In this document: piece after piece, positions 42,136 through 52,693 of the stretch
Layout: the number at the start of each line of letters is the position of its first letter
Numbering within the stretch: the first letter of the stretch is position 1
Assembly (NCBI RefSeq): GCF_025961315.1
Contig: NZ_JAOQNK010000001.1
Span: 2,790,001 to 2,854,000, forward strand
Origin: Sphingobacterium kitahiroshimense
GTDB taxonomy: Bacteria > Bacteroidota > Bacteroidia > Sphingobacteriales > Sphingobacteriaceae
Direction of reading: 5' to 3'
DNA: 64,000 bases
Position numbers and translations under genes: made by a program
Notes under the pieces: generated by a model
What the model was told of the DNA's origin: nothing
Database searches by the model: none
What the model saw: only the letters and a program-made list of their open reading frames with translations

Positions 42136-44502
42136 ATGATTAAAAATTTTATAAAAGCCACCTTTCGTAACCTTTGGAAAACCAAAAGCTACAGCTTTCT
42201 TAATATTTTTGGGCTCGCTATTGGCATTGCCGCAGCAGCTTTAATTTTTCTATGGGTAGAAAATGAGATAAACTATAATAAGAACTTTACGAAAATAGAT
42301 GACATCTATGTTGTTAAATCCAAACAGACTTATGATGGTGCTACTTTCGTATTCGAATCAACTCCAGGCACCTTAAGCCAAGCTATTGAAAAAGAAATTC
42401 CAGGTATAAAACATGCAGTAAGAGTTGGCTCGAATAATTCCCTATTGTTTTCAAATGGGGAGAATAATCTCTATCTAAATGGTTATCATGCCGAACCCGA
42501 AATTCTCGATTTATTATCAATAAATTTCCTACAAGGTAATCGTTCTGAAGCACTTAAAGAGCCTAATAATATTATTCTTAGTTTGGATGGTGCAAAGCTA
42601 TTATTTGGGGATGAACCCGCACTTGGAAAGTCTGTTCATATCGGTAACAATGAATCGTATATTGTTTCTGGTATTGTCCAGGATTTTCCGAATAATAGCA
42701 GTTTGAAATTTAATTGGATGATTCCTTTCAAAAAATTTGAGACCGGACAAGAATGGTTAAAAGAATGGGGTAATAATGGAATCATGACCTTGATCCAACT
42801 GGAGAAAAATGCTGATGTTAATCAGATTAATGCTAAGTTATTAGACTTTGTTAAAAATAAAACAAACGGCCAAGTTACATTTTCTAAGAACTTCCTTTAT
42901 CCGATGAACCGCTGGCGCCTTTACAATGCATTCGATCAAAATGGGAACGAGAAAGAAGGTGGGATTAAAAATGTCAAGTTATTTAGTCTTGTCGCCTGCA
43001 TCGTATTACTAATTGCTTGCATTAATTTCATGAACCTGGCTACAGCCAGATCGGAAAAAAGAGCTAAAGAGGTTGGTATGCGTAAAGTGGTTGGAGCAAC
43101 AAAAAATTCTTTAATTGCTCAGTTTTTGGGAGAATCTTTGATCTTCGCCTTTCTTTCCGCATTATTGGCGATTGTGTTTATCTACATATCCATTGGACCA
43201 TTCAATAGTATTATCAATCAAAAACTCGAAGTAAATCTATTGAGTACAAACCATCTATTATTTTTACTCACTATTGTATTATCATGTGGCATATTTGCTG
43301 GAAGTTATCCTGCATTTTATCTTTCGTCATTCAATCCTATTTCGACGTTAAAAGGACACAAGCAGAAAGCTGGTGCGTCAATTTTCATTCGAAAAGGATT
43401 GGTAGTTTTGCAATATACCGCATCAATTGTTCTTATTATAAGTACGATTATCATTTATCAACAGATAAACTATGCCAAAGGTCGAGATTTAGGTTATAAT
43501 CGCAGTCAAGTCATTACCACCAATCTCCAAGGTGATTTATCTAAACATATTGATTTAATAAAAGATCAGTTAAAAGCTACAGGAAATATTGAACATGTAG
43601 GGCTTAGCGATATGAGTGTTTTAAATATCGGCAGCAATTCAAGTGGGTTTGAATGGGAAGGGAAAGATCCCAAATCCAGTATTCTAATTAGTATGTTGCG
43701 AACTGATGATGGTTTTATTCCAAGCATGGACATGAAAATGATAGATGGACGTAACTTTAATCCACACTTTTTAGGAGATAGTACATCTATTATCGTAAAT
43801 GAGACTCTCGCAAAAATGATCAAAAAAGATGGAATGGTTGCAGGAAGTACGATTACCTATGGAACAGAATCCTTTCGAATAGCGGGTGTTGTTAAAAACT
43901 TTCTTTATAACAGTGTCTATTCATCGCCAATGCCACTTATTTTTATTCCTTTTTCTGCATCTAATGGAATCTTAAATATTAAAACTAAAAATGGTGTTGA
44001 TTTTCCGGTCGTTATTCAGCAAATTGAAAAAATTATTAAAAAATATAATCCCTCTTATCCTTTTGAATATCGGTTTTTAGATGATTCTTTTAATAATACA
44101 TTTCAATCTGAACTGTTTATTCAAAAACTAGCCTCAGTGTTTTCCATCCTTTCTATTATCATCTCTTGCCTAGGTCTATTTGGGCTGTCAGCTTTTGCAA
44201 CAGCACAGCGATCAAAAGAAATTGGTATTCGAAAAGTATTGGGAGCATCTGTTACGCGACTGATCAATATGCTCAATCGTGAATTCATTATACTCATCTT
44301 TCTATCTTGCCTGATCGCTTTTCCGATCGCTTGGTACATGATGAATCAATGGTTAGGTAATTATGGTTATCGCATTGATATCTCCTGGCTAGTATTTTTA
44401 CTCAGTGGAGCACTTGCACTTGTTATCGCCATCATAACGATTTCAGGCCAAGCTTTAAAGGCGGCATTATCTAACCCTACAAACTCATTAAGAGATCAAT
44501 AA
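42136..44502 (+). CDS. FtsX/MacB-like ABC permease, paralog 1
   Basis: A 788-residue permease of the two-FtsX-domain Bacteroidota type. First membrane helix about 21-42, then a MacB-like periplasmic domain, an FtsX unit with ACINFMNLATARSEKRAKEVGMRKVVGA near 295-321, a second periplasmic domain, and a last FtsX unit (KEIGIRKVLGA near 694) with the family tail NPTNSLRDQ. It lies between the adaptor and the only ATPase gene (34 bp before it), making it the best candidate core permease of the pump. It does not contain an ATPase domain, unlike E. coli MacB. Substrate unknown. Confidence 0.9.
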   Translation: MIKNFIKATFRNLWKTKSYSFLNIFGLAIGIAAAALIFLWVENEINYNKNFTKIDDIYVVKSKQTYDGATFVFESTPGTLSQAIEKEIPGIKHAVRVGSNNSLLFSNGENNLYLNGYHAEPEILDLLSINFLQGNRSEALKEPNNIILSLDGAKLLFGDEPALGKSVHIGNNESYIVSGIVQDFPNNSSLKFNWMIPFKKFETGQEWLKEWGNNGIMTLIQLEKNADVNQINAKLLDFVKNKTNGQVTFSKNFLYPMNRWRLYNAFDQNGNEKEGGIKNVKLFSLVACIVLLIACINFMNLATARSEKRAKEVGMRKVVGATKNSLIAQFLGESLIFAFLSALLAIVFIYISIGPFNSIINQKLEVNLLSTNHLLFLLTIVLSCGIFAGSYPAFYLSSFNPISTLKGHKQKAGASIFIRKGLVVLQYTASIVLIISTIIIYQQINYAKGRDLGYNRSQVITTNLQGDLSKHIDLIKDQLKATGNIEHVGLSDMSVLNIGSNSSGFEWEGKDPKSSILISMLRTDDGFIPSMDMKMIDGRNFNPHFLGDSTSIIVNETLAKMIKKDGMVAGSTITYGTESFRIAGVVKNFLYNSVYSSPMPLIFIPFSASNGILNIKTKNGVDFPVVIQQIEKIIKKYNPSYPFEYRFLDDSFNNTFQSELFIQKLASVFSILSIIISCLGLFGLSAFATAQRSKEIGIRKVLGASVTRLINMLNREFIILIFLSCLIAFPIAWYMMNQWLGNYGYRIDISWLVFLLSGALALVIAIITISGQALKAALSNPTNSLRDQ

Positions 44503-44536
44503 TAAAATAGAACAATTACAAACAATACATAAAGAT

Positions 44537-45229
44537 ATGAGCACAAAAAATATGATCAAAATCAGTAACCTTCAAAAGTACTATCGTACAGAAGAAGTAG
44601 AGACCGTGGCACTCAACAATTTGAATATCCATGTTAAGGAGGGTGAATTTGTTGCCGTCATGGGACCCTCTGGATGTGGTAAGTCAACGCTGCTCAATAT
44701 TATCGGGCTTCTGGATGATTTGGATGAAGGTAGCTACTTATTTAATGAAATTGAAGTCGCTAAATTCAAAGAACGTGGCCGTTCGGATTTACGTAAGCAT
44801 AATATTGGTTTTGTCTTTCAGAGTTTTAATCTGATCGATGAATTGACGGTATTTGAAAATGTAGAACTTCCTCTAGTTTATACCAATGTTCCTGCAGCAG
44901 AGCGTAAACGTCGTGTTGAAGAGGTGCTGGAGAAAGTACAGATCATGCATCGACGCAATCACTTCCCTCAACAACTGTCTGGAGGTCAGCAGCAACGTGT
45001 TGCAGTGGCTCGCGCCGTGGTCAATAATCCAAAACTAATTCTTGCCGATGAGCCTACAGGTAACTTAGATTCCAATAATGGTAACGAAGTGATGCAATTA
45101 TTAACAGAGTTGAATGAAGCTGGAACAACGATCGTCATGGTAACACATAGTGAGCATGATGCTAAGTTTTCCGATCGTGTGATCCGCATGTTAGATGGAC
45201 AGGTCATTATGGAAACAGCAACATTATAA
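44537..45229 (+). CDS. ABC transporter ATPase, MacB/LolD type
   Basis: A 230-residue nucleotide-binding subunit: Walker A GPSGCGKST (43-51), Q-loop Q95, signature LSGGQ (147-151), Walker B LILADE (168-172) and H-loop H204 (VTHSEHDAKFSDRV). The sequence around ERGRSDLRKHNIGFVFQSFNL is characteristic of the MacB/LolD/FtsE branch. It is the only ATPase in a run with nine permease genes, so it probably energises several. Start at ATG 44537; a second ATG five codons in is also possible. Confidence 0.96.
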   Translation: MSTKNMIKISNLQKYYRTEEVETVALNNLNIHVKEGEFVAVMGPSGCGKSTLLNIIGLLDDLDEGSYLFNEIEVAKFKERGRSDLRKHNIGFVFQSFNLIDELTVFENVELPLVYTNVPAAERKRRVEEVLEKVQIMHRRNHFPQQLSGGQQQRVAVARAVVNNPKLILADEPTGNLDSNNGNEVMQLLTELNEAGTTIVMVTHSEHDAKFSDRVIRMLDGQVIMETATL

Positions 45230-45322
45230 TTGATCACTTTAATAAATAATTATAATAACAAGTCTAAAAACTGAATCAGGGTTGTAAGAAAAAATACACC
45301 AGTTGAAGCAACATAAATTAAG

Positions 45323-47722
45323 ATGATAAAGAACTATTTAAAACTAACCTTACGTAGCCTTTGGAAAATCAAAGGGTATTCGGCCATTAATATTCTTGGA
45401 CTCACTGTAGGTCTAACTAGTTTCTTGATGATCTTATTATACCTCAACTATGAACTTAATTATGACCGTTGGGATGCGGAACTTGAAAAAGTATATAAAG
45501 TATCGCTTCGTGACGCCGAGAATGATATTTCTCCCAATACACAGGCACCTTTAGCGACTTTATTGCTTGAAAATGGTTCTCAAATCGAATCTAGCACTAA
45601 AATTTCAACAGATGCTACTTTTGAAGTACCTCTTTCTGTAGGAGAAAAAACATTTTCACAAAGTGGTACCATATCTGCAGACTCACTCTTTTTCTCAGTC
45701 TTTCCATATAAGATTGTAGCAGGAGATGCATTAAATCCTCTACAGAAACCAAATGCCATGGTTATTAGTGAATCGATGGCTAATAAACTTTTCGGAAATG
45801 AAAACCCAATAGGAAAGACTATTAAAACATTCAATTCATTTGATTTCGAGGTGACTGCAATTATGGAAAATCCAGAAGGGCCGACTCATCTGAATATTGA
45901 AATCGTATACCGTTCACCATTTGAAAAACAAAACTATCATTGGGGAAATTGGTCCTTCCATACGTATGTTAAAACCAAAGATATCCTAGCTGGAAATGAT
46001 TTGGAGACAGCAATAGACCGTATTTATTATACGGAAAGACTTATGAAAGAAACAGGAAAGACGTATGATCAGTATATCAAATCTGCCAATCGCACAAGTC
46101 TTTTTGTCGATGCCGTTCATGATATCCATAATTTCCCTAAACACGGAACTAGCAATATTGGCACGATTTCAATCTTATTGGTTTTAGCTATACTGCTTCT
46201 CTTTACTGGAGCAATTAATCTTAGTAACCTTTCGATCGCATCTTCTTTGAGACGCGCTAAAGAGGTCGGGATCAAAAAAGTTCTAGGCTCTAGCCGTGCT
46301 AATTTATTTTGGCAATTTATGGTGGAAATTGCCCTGCAATGTACCATCGCATTATTCTTATCCTTCCTACTTTTAAGCGTAGCCATACCTTATTTTAATC
46401 AGGAATTCGGAGTCTCTTTAAATTTATTTGGTATAGGATCTTCGTGGTCAATAATTGCTCAGATTGCCGGTTGCCTCGTTACTGTCACCTTGCTTTCCGG
46501 ACTTTATCCGGCCGTTTTCCTCTCGCGCTATAACACCACAAAAGTTCTTAAAGGTGATTACTCAACCGGAAAACAAGGGCTTGCTTTACGAAACGGATTA
46601 ATTGTGGTTCAATTTGTGGTGGCGACCTTCTTCATTATCAGTATTGTAGTTGTTAATCGGCAATTGACTTACATGCAGCAGTCAGACAAAGGGTTCTCGA
46701 GTGAACAGGTACTACGTGTGCAAGCATTCATACAGAAAAACAGAGACGAAAACTTTGACCAGGTTAAAAATGAACTGCTTCGTATACCAGGGGTACAGTC
46801 TGTCGCGAAAACAACCAAGGTACCTGGTGATGTTTTATCGGATACATCGACAATGAATTTTAAACATGCAGGAGCTTCCTATCGCCTGGGGTCGGTCAAA
46901 GTAAGTCAGGACTATTTTAAAACGCTCAACATTGATTTAGTCGACGGAAGGCCATTCAATGACAGTCATGCTGACCTGCATACAAGATCGGCTATTATTA
47001 ATGAGGCCGCGGCTCAAAAATTAGGTCTTAAACATACTGGCGGAGCATATATCAGTTACCCTGACTGTGATAGTGTTCCTATCGAGGTGGTAGGAATTGT
47101 GAAAAACTTTAATGTGCTGGGCTTTGAGCAGGAAATACAACCGACTGTCTTCACTATAGGTAATGATGCTTGTGTTTTTCAATCAGGAGGTGCGATTTTG
47201 GTTAAACTTTCTGGCGGTGACTCGCACAAAACGGTTGCAGGTATTGAGAAACTATGGAAAGATATTGAACCTGGTTTAGGAATTCGTCACTCTTTTTTAG
47301 ATGAAAATTTTCAACAACTATTTGCGAGTCATCTGCGCTTAAAACGTATCGTCACCTTCTTTGGATTTACAGCCATTGCAATGGCCATTATTGGGCTATT
47401 CGCGCTAACTGCATTTTTAATTGGACGTAGGACAAAAGAAATCAGTATCCGTAAGATTCTGGGAGCAGACTTAAGCGATTTAGGAATGTTACTCGGTAAA
47501 GATTTTTTACGTCTAGTTGCTTTAGCTGTATTGATTGCAATCCCGCTTGGTTGGTGGGCGACAAATGCTTGGTTGCAAGGCTTCGCTTATAAAATATCTC
47601 TTAGTGTGTGGCAATTTGTACTATCGGCAGCTGTCTTACTTATTGTCGCAGCCTGTACGATATGCATTCATATTGTAAAAGCATCCCGTTCAAATATCTC
47701 TGATAATCTAAGGAATGAGTAG
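45323..47722 (+). CDS. FtsX/MacB-like ABC permease, paralog 2
   Basis: A 799-residue permease of the same architecture. Its first FtsX signature reads KEVGIKKVLGSS (near 313) and the second KEISIRKILGA (near 706). Its tail is unusual, ending SRSNISDNLRNE instead of NPxxSLRDE, and its first transmembrane unit has NLSNLSIASSLRRAKEVG where most copies have NLATAR. It follows the ATPase by 93 bp. Together with paralog 1 it could form a permease heterodimer around the shared ATPase; this is inference from position only. Confidence 0.9.
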   Translation: MIKNYLKLTLRSLWKIKGYSAINILGLTVGLTSFLMILLYLNYELNYDRWDAELEKVYKVSLRDAENDISPNTQAPLATLLLENGSQIESSTKISTDATFEVPLSVGEKTFSQSGTISADSLFFSVFPYKIVAGDALNPLQKPNAMVISESMANKLFGNENPIGKTIKTFNSFDFEVTAIMENPEGPTHLNIEIVYRSPFEKQNYHWGNWSFHTYVKTKDILAGNDLETAIDRIYYTERLMKETGKTYDQYIKSANRTSLFVDAVHDIHNFPKHGTSNIGTISILLVLAILLLFTGAINLSNLSIASSLRRAKEVGIKKVLGSSRANLFWQFMVEIALQCTIALFLSFLLLSVAIPYFNQEFGVSLNLFGIGSSWSIIAQIAGCLVTVTLLSGLYPAVFLSRYNTTKVLKGDYSTGKQGLALRNGLIVVQFVVATFFIISIVVVNRQLTYMQQSDKGFSSEQVLRVQAFIQKNRDENFDQVKNELLRIPGVQSVAKTTKVPGDVLSDTSTMNFKHAGASYRLGSVKVSQDYFKTLNIDLVDGRPFNDSHADLHTRSAIINEAAAQKLGLKHTGGAYISYPDCDSVPIEVVGIVKNFNVLGFEQEIQPTVFTIGNDACVFQSGGAILVKLSGGDSHKTVAGIEKLWKDIEPGLGIRHSFLDENFQQLFASHLRLKRIVTFFGFTAIAMAIIGLFALTAFLIGRRTKEISIRKILGADLSDLGMLLGKDFLRLVALAVLIAIPLGWWATNAWLQGFAYKISLSVWQFVLSAAVLLIVAACTICIHIVKASRSNISDNLRNE

Positions 47723-47776
47723 TATATAAAAAATAAAGCACTTACCGGTTTTAATAGTCTGTGTTATAAAAATATT

Positions 47777-50176
47777 ATGTTAAAGAATTATATCAAAATC
47801 GCATGGCGTAGTCTTTGGAAGAATAGATTTTTCAGTATTCTCAATATATTTGGTTTAGCCATAAGCTTGTCCGTTGCTATCCTATTGATAACTTACGGTC
47901 GCCAAGAATTAAGTTTTAATAAGCAATTTAAGAAAGAAGCCAATATATATCGTGTTCTATTGGAGTCCAACGGGAAATATAATTATGAGAAATGGAGCAA
48001 TCTTCCTAATGCGGTTGGTCCCGCAATGCAAGATGATATTCCTGAAGTAAAATCAACCGCCCGATTGGTAAGGCTAGATTTTACAGGGTTTGGTTCTGTC
48101 CGTGCTAATGATAATAATTTCATCGAAAAAAATATTTACCTAACCGACTCCTCATTATTTAATGTATTTGATGTTGAATTTATAGAAGGAAATAGTCTTA
48201 CTGCCTTTTCAAATCCAAAAAATGTTGTTATTTCATCCAGTAAGAAAAGTAAAATATTTGGTAAAGGATCTGCATTAAATAAAAAAATCATCATCAATCA
48301 GCGAGATACCTTAAATATTTCAGGTGTATTTCAGGATTTTCCAGCGAACAGTTCATTTGAAGGTGATATTTTCTTGAATATGATGGATTCTTGGATGGGG
48401 AAAGATCTCTATTGGTCAAATGCCAGCTACTACACATTTTGCTTATTAAACAATCATGCAGATCCCGCTCAAATAGCAAAAAAAACAACGGCCCTTATTG
48501 ATAAATATATTCCAAAAGAAAATCAATATTTTACTCAATTTTATTTACAGCCTTTATCCCAAGTTTATTTAAACTCACAGGATTTACGTGATAATATGTC
48601 CACTCGCGAAGGAAACATGAAAACTGTAAAAACAGTATTTTTTCTTTCCTTTCTTATTATACTGATCGCATGTATTAATTATATGAATCTGGCGACCGCT
48701 CGTTCACAAAAAAATGCGAAGGAAGTTGGTATTAACAAAGTATTGGGGGCTCATCGTAACCAAATCAAATTTCGATTTTACATTGAAACAGGAATTATTG
48801 CATTTCTCTCCATTACCCTTGGAATAGTTTTGGCTCTCGTAGCTCTCCCTTTATTTAACCATGTGATTGGTTCTGGTATTGCTGTTTCGAACTTGTTTAC
48901 GCTAGAAAACATAGGAATTTGTTTGACTATTTGGCTAATTATTACACTTGTAGGTGGGAGTTATCCCGCCTTTATGATGGCCAATATCCCGAGCCTGTCT
49001 CTTATGAAAAATATCATTACACAAGGTAAGGTTACCCATTATCTGCGTAAGGGGTTAGTTATATTCCAATTCACCTGCTCTATTATATTGATTATTGGTG
49101 TTATTATCATTTCGCTACAGATGCGCCATATCTCTAGAAAAGATCTCGGATATCAGCCGACAAACATTGTCACGATTCCAATACGCGCCGTGCCTTCTAT
49201 GGACAAGCTGAAGAATATTAAAGAATCTATACAAAAGTTAACGGGGACTGTCAGTATCGCTACTTTACAAACATTTCCTGGTTTTGGTGAAAGTGGAAAA
49301 ACAATGCATAAACCAGGCGATACGAATGAAGGGCTACCAATAAAGACTTCTAGTAGTTTTGAAGCTATAGTTCCCACACTAGGACTACAGTTGATTGCGG
49401 GAAAAGATTTACCGGAAAACTTAGCTCCTACAGATTCTAATTGCTATATTTTGATTAACGAAGTCGTTTCTGCCTATTTAGGGTTTAAGAATGCAAGCGA
49501 TGCTGTGGGACAGATCATACCGACTGAAATGGCTTCAAATTCAATTATAGTTGGAGTCGTTCGAAATTTTAACTTTCAAAGTTTAAAAGAATCCATTGGT
49601 GGGTATATATATTACCGTATGCACAACCCCACTGAAAGTTATCGTTATTTACTTGTTCGTTATGATACACAAAACGTATCTTCCTATATTACCCAAATCC
49701 AACAATTATTTACACAACAGGTTCCTGAGGCAGCATTTGACTATCAATTTTTAGATGAACATATCAAAAAATATTACACAGCAGAGAACAGAACTAATCA
49801 TATTATTTCAACATTCTCCATTTTAACAATTTTTATTGCTTGTTTGGGTTTATTTGGATTGGTTGCATTTACTGCACAACAACGTAAAAAAGAAATTGGA
49901 GTACGAAAAGTTTTAGGCTCAAGTACCTTTAAAATCGTTCAACTGCTTTCTGGCCACTTTATAATTTTGATTATCCTTTCTTTATTTATTGCTATACCCA
50001 TAGCTTGGTGGTTATTTTCTCATTGGCTTCAGGATTTCAATGATAGAATTACATTTCCATTATGGTCATTCGCTATAGCTGGCTTATTTGCTCTGATAAT
50101 CGCGTTTGTAACCGTAGGCTATCAAGCACTAAAAGCAGCTTTAATAAATCCTGTAGAAAGTTTGCGAGATGAGTAA
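47777..50176 (+). CDS. FtsX/MacB-like ABC permease, paralog 3
   Basis: A 799-residue permease with the family N-terminus (MLKNYIKIAWRSLWKNRFFSILNIFGLAI), two periplasmic domains and tail NPVESLRDE. The first coupling signature is KEVGINKVLGA (near 315), with Asn where nearly all relatives carry Arg; the second is normal, KEIGVRKVLGSS. The replaced residue lies in the cytoplasmic loop that should contact the ATPase. It follows paralog 2 by 54 bp. Confidence 0.9.
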   Translation: MLKNYIKIAWRSLWKNRFFSILNIFGLAISLSVAILLITYGRQELSFNKQFKKEANIYRVLLESNGKYNYEKWSNLPNAVGPAMQDDIPEVKSTARLVRLDFTGFGSVRANDNNFIEKNIYLTDSSLFNVFDVEFIEGNSLTAFSNPKNVVISSSKKSKIFGKGSALNKKIIINQRDTLNISGVFQDFPANSSFEGDIFLNMMDSWMGKDLYWSNASYYTFCLLNNHADPAQIAKKTTALIDKYIPKENQYFTQFYLQPLSQVYLNSQDLRDNMSTREGNMKTVKTVFFLSFLIILIACINYMNLATARSQKNAKEVGINKVLGAHRNQIKFRFYIETGIIAFLSITLGIVLALVALPLFNHVIGSGIAVSNLFTLENIGICLTIWLIITLVGGSYPAFMMANIPSLSLMKNIITQGKVTHYLRKGLVIFQFTCSIILIIGVIIISLQMRHISRKDLGYQPTNIVTIPIRAVPSMDKLKNIKESIQKLTGTVSIATLQTFPGFGESGKTMHKPGDTNEGLPIKTSSSFEAIVPTLGLQLIAGKDLPENLAPTDSNCYILINEVVSAYLGFKNASDAVGQIIPTEMASNSIIVGVVRNFNFQSLKESIGGYIYYRMHNPTESYRYLLVRYDTQNVSSYITQIQQLFTQQVPEAAFDYQFLDEHIKKYYTAENRTNHIISTFSILTIFIACLGLFGLVAFTAQQRKKEIGVRKVLGSSTFKIVQLLSGHFIILIILSLFIAIPIAWWLFSHWLQDFNDRITFPLWSFAIAGLFALIIAFVTVGYQALKAALINPVESLRDE

Positions 50177-50247
50177 ACCGTTTTTAATCAATACTAAAAA
50201 AAACACTATTGATTCTGTTAGTAAAATCAATAATAAACCTTACGATA

Positions 50248-52647
50248 ATGAACAATTTTAAATTAATATTTAGACAATTATGGCGCAACCGCCTCTTCAC
50301 CTTACTTAATATTGTAGGGTTATCCATCGGTATCAGTGCCTGTTGGGTGATATTCCGTATTGTCAATTATGAATTTAGTTTTGACCAGAAACATCCTGAT
50401 AAGGAATTGATTTATAAAGTCCACACGAGCTATCTTGAAAACAACAAAACAGATCATTTTGACGGTATTCCTGCACCACTACCCGCCTTTGTAAAAGATA
50501 ATTTTTCTGATGTAGCATTATCTGTTCCTGTATTCAGTGAATATTTTGAAAAGGTTAGTTTACCGAATAGTAAAGCATTAGTTTTTGAAGACCCAAAGGA
50601 AATTATTGGAACTACACCAGATTATTTCAAACTCACCGATTATCACTGGTTGCAGGGAAATAAAGATATCGTATTTAAGAACCCTAATGAAGTGGTTTTG
50701 ACGGCATCAAGAGCAAAATTGTATTTCCCGAAAAACACGTTTGCAGATATTATTGGCAAAACCTTATCCTACGACAGTACGTTATTTACAGTTGCTGGAA
50801 TCGTGGAAGATCTAGCTTACCCAAGTAGTTTTATCGGTAAAGAATTTATGCAGATTCCGACAAAGGATTGGACAAGTACCACTTGGACAAATTCTAATTC
50901 CAATTGGCAGATGTTTATTAAGGTTAAATCGCCGAACGTTATTGCTCCCATTTTAAAATCGGTTAATGCTAAATTCCATGAGATGACCAATGAAGAATTT
51001 AAAAAATACGGCTTCAGTATGTCATCAAACTTAATTCCGCTATCTGAATTACATTTCACATCATTTGCACAAAAAAGTAGCGACAAAAAAACAATGTATG
51101 GCATTATTGGCATCGGAATTTTTCTACTGATACTTGCTTGCATAAACTATATCAATTTAACGACAGCCCAAGTTCCACATAGAGCAAAGGAAATAGGTAT
51201 CAGAAAAACGTTGGGAGAGAGTCAAAAGAGAATAACCGTCATCTTCTTTCTCGAAACATTTATCATCACAATATTGGCACTCTTGTTATCATGGCCACTA
51301 GTTAAAATTATCCAATCGAGCTTAAGTTCCTACATTCCGCAGCAGATGTACAGCTTTGCTGACAACTTAACGGTTCTATCATTTATAGCCGGGACGACAA
51401 TTTTAATCACACTACTATCTAGTTGGTATCCGGCCATGCTCATTAATCGAGTTAAAATCTCCGAAGTTATCAAAATTACAGGAGGCAGTAAAGTGAAAAT
51501 GGGCGGCCTGTCTTTACGAAAAACACTTATTGTATTTCAATTTGTGATTGCTCAAATATTTGTTGTCTCCACGTTTATCATCGGAATGCAACTTAAACAT
51601 TCTTTAAATAGTAAACTTGGCTTCAACAAAGAAGCAATTATTACGCTACAGCTTCCATATAAAAGCTTTCAAAATGCTGATACGGATCCCTTCACCTATA
51701 AGCATGCTTTGGAAGGACTTTCTGTCATCAAACACGTTTCTTTGGGGCATCTCCCGATGAGCGGTGATCATTGGGGTAATTCGATCGTTGTAAAAAGTGA
51801 TACCGGAGAAGTACGGGTGGATCATCAATTTAAGTTTATAGACGATGACTATTTTAAATTATACAATATCAATATACTGGCTGGTCGAGCGATTAAACTA
51901 TCGGACACAGCTTCAGGTATTGCTCTAAATCTAGTGGCTATTGAGAAACTAGGATTTAAATCTGCATCAGAGGCTATTGGTAATTTTGTAAAAATAGATG
52001 ATCAGGATCGACAAATCGTTACCGTGATTGATAACTTTCACAGTAAAAATATGCACAGTAAAATTGGCCCTTTAGAGCTCAGACCTTCAAACAAAAAAGG
52101 ACAATTAAAGAATATGAGTATTCAATTGCCGGATCATCAGGAAAAATGGTCATCTGCCTTGCAACAGATTGAAAAGGAATGGAAAAAATACTATCCAAAT
52201 GCTCCATTTAAATACGAATTTTATGATCAGCAAATAAAAAATCAATATGAAAACGATACGAAGTTTTCAAAAATAATCAATTTGTCTACCTCAATAACCA
52301 TTTTATTAAGTTGCTTAGGACTGATTGGCCTTGTGACGATTACTACAGCCCAACGGACAAAAGAGATTGGAATCCGTAAGGTATTGGGTAGCAAAATTTC
52401 TGGAATCATTGCATTACTATCCAAAGAATACATCAAATTAATTTTCATTTCGATTCTGATAGCATCTCCAATTGCCTGGTGGGCGATGAATCATTGGCTG
52501 AATGATTTTGCTTATAAAATTACGCTCAGTTGGTGGATGTTTACAATTCCTGCAGTGATTACTTTGCTTATTGCATTTATTACCATGAGCTATCATTCCA
52601 TCAAAGCCGCAAACGCCAATCCCGTTGAGAGTTTGCGCGATGAATAA
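50248..52647 (+). CDS. FtsX/MacB-like ABC permease, paralog 4
   Basis: A 799-residue permease. The ATG at 50248 (MNNFKLIFRQLWRNRLFTLL) is chosen because it gives the family length and N-terminus; a TTG 39 bases upstream adds unrelated residues. Coupling signatures are KEIGIRKTLGES (near 314) and KEIGIRKVLGSK (near 706), and the tail is NPVESLRDE. The early helix region (VGLSIGISACWVIFRIVNYEF) differs from the other copies. Confidence 0.9.
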   Translation: MNNFKLIFRQLWRNRLFTLLNIVGLSIGISACWVIFRIVNYEFSFDQKHPDKELIYKVHTSYLENNKTDHFDGIPAPLPAFVKDNFSDVALSVPVFSEYFEKVSLPNSKALVFEDPKEIIGTTPDYFKLTDYHWLQGNKDIVFKNPNEVVLTASRAKLYFPKNTFADIIGKTLSYDSTLFTVAGIVEDLAYPSSFIGKEFMQIPTKDWTSTTWTNSNSNWQMFIKVKSPNVIAPILKSVNAKFHEMTNEEFKKYGFSMSSNLIPLSELHFTSFAQKSSDKKTMYGIIGIGIFLLILACINYINLTTAQVPHRAKEIGIRKTLGESQKRITVIFFLETFIITILALLLSWPLVKIIQSSLSSYIPQQMYSFADNLTVLSFIAGTTILITLLSSWYPAMLINRVKISEVIKITGGSKVKMGGLSLRKTLIVFQFVIAQIFVVSTFIIGMQLKHSLNSKLGFNKEAIITLQLPYKSFQNADTDPFTYKHALEGLSVIKHVSLGHLPMSGDHWGNSIVVKSDTGEVRVDHQFKFIDDDYFKLYNINILAGRAIKLSDTASGIALNLVAIEKLGFKSASEAIGNFVKIDDQDRQIVTVIDNFHSKNMHSKIGPLELRPSNKKGQLKNMSIQLPDHQEKWSSALQQIEKEWKKYYPNAPFKYEFYDQQIKNQYENDTKFSKIINLSTSITILLSCLGLIGLVTITTAQRTKEIGIRKVLGSKISGIIALLSKEYIKLIFISILIASPIAWWAMNHWLNDFAYKITLSWWMFTIPAVITLLIAFITMSYHSIKAANANPVESLRDE

Positions 52648-52693
52648 AGCTAAAATTTAGACATTAATGTTAACATCTTAAATAATTACAGCC

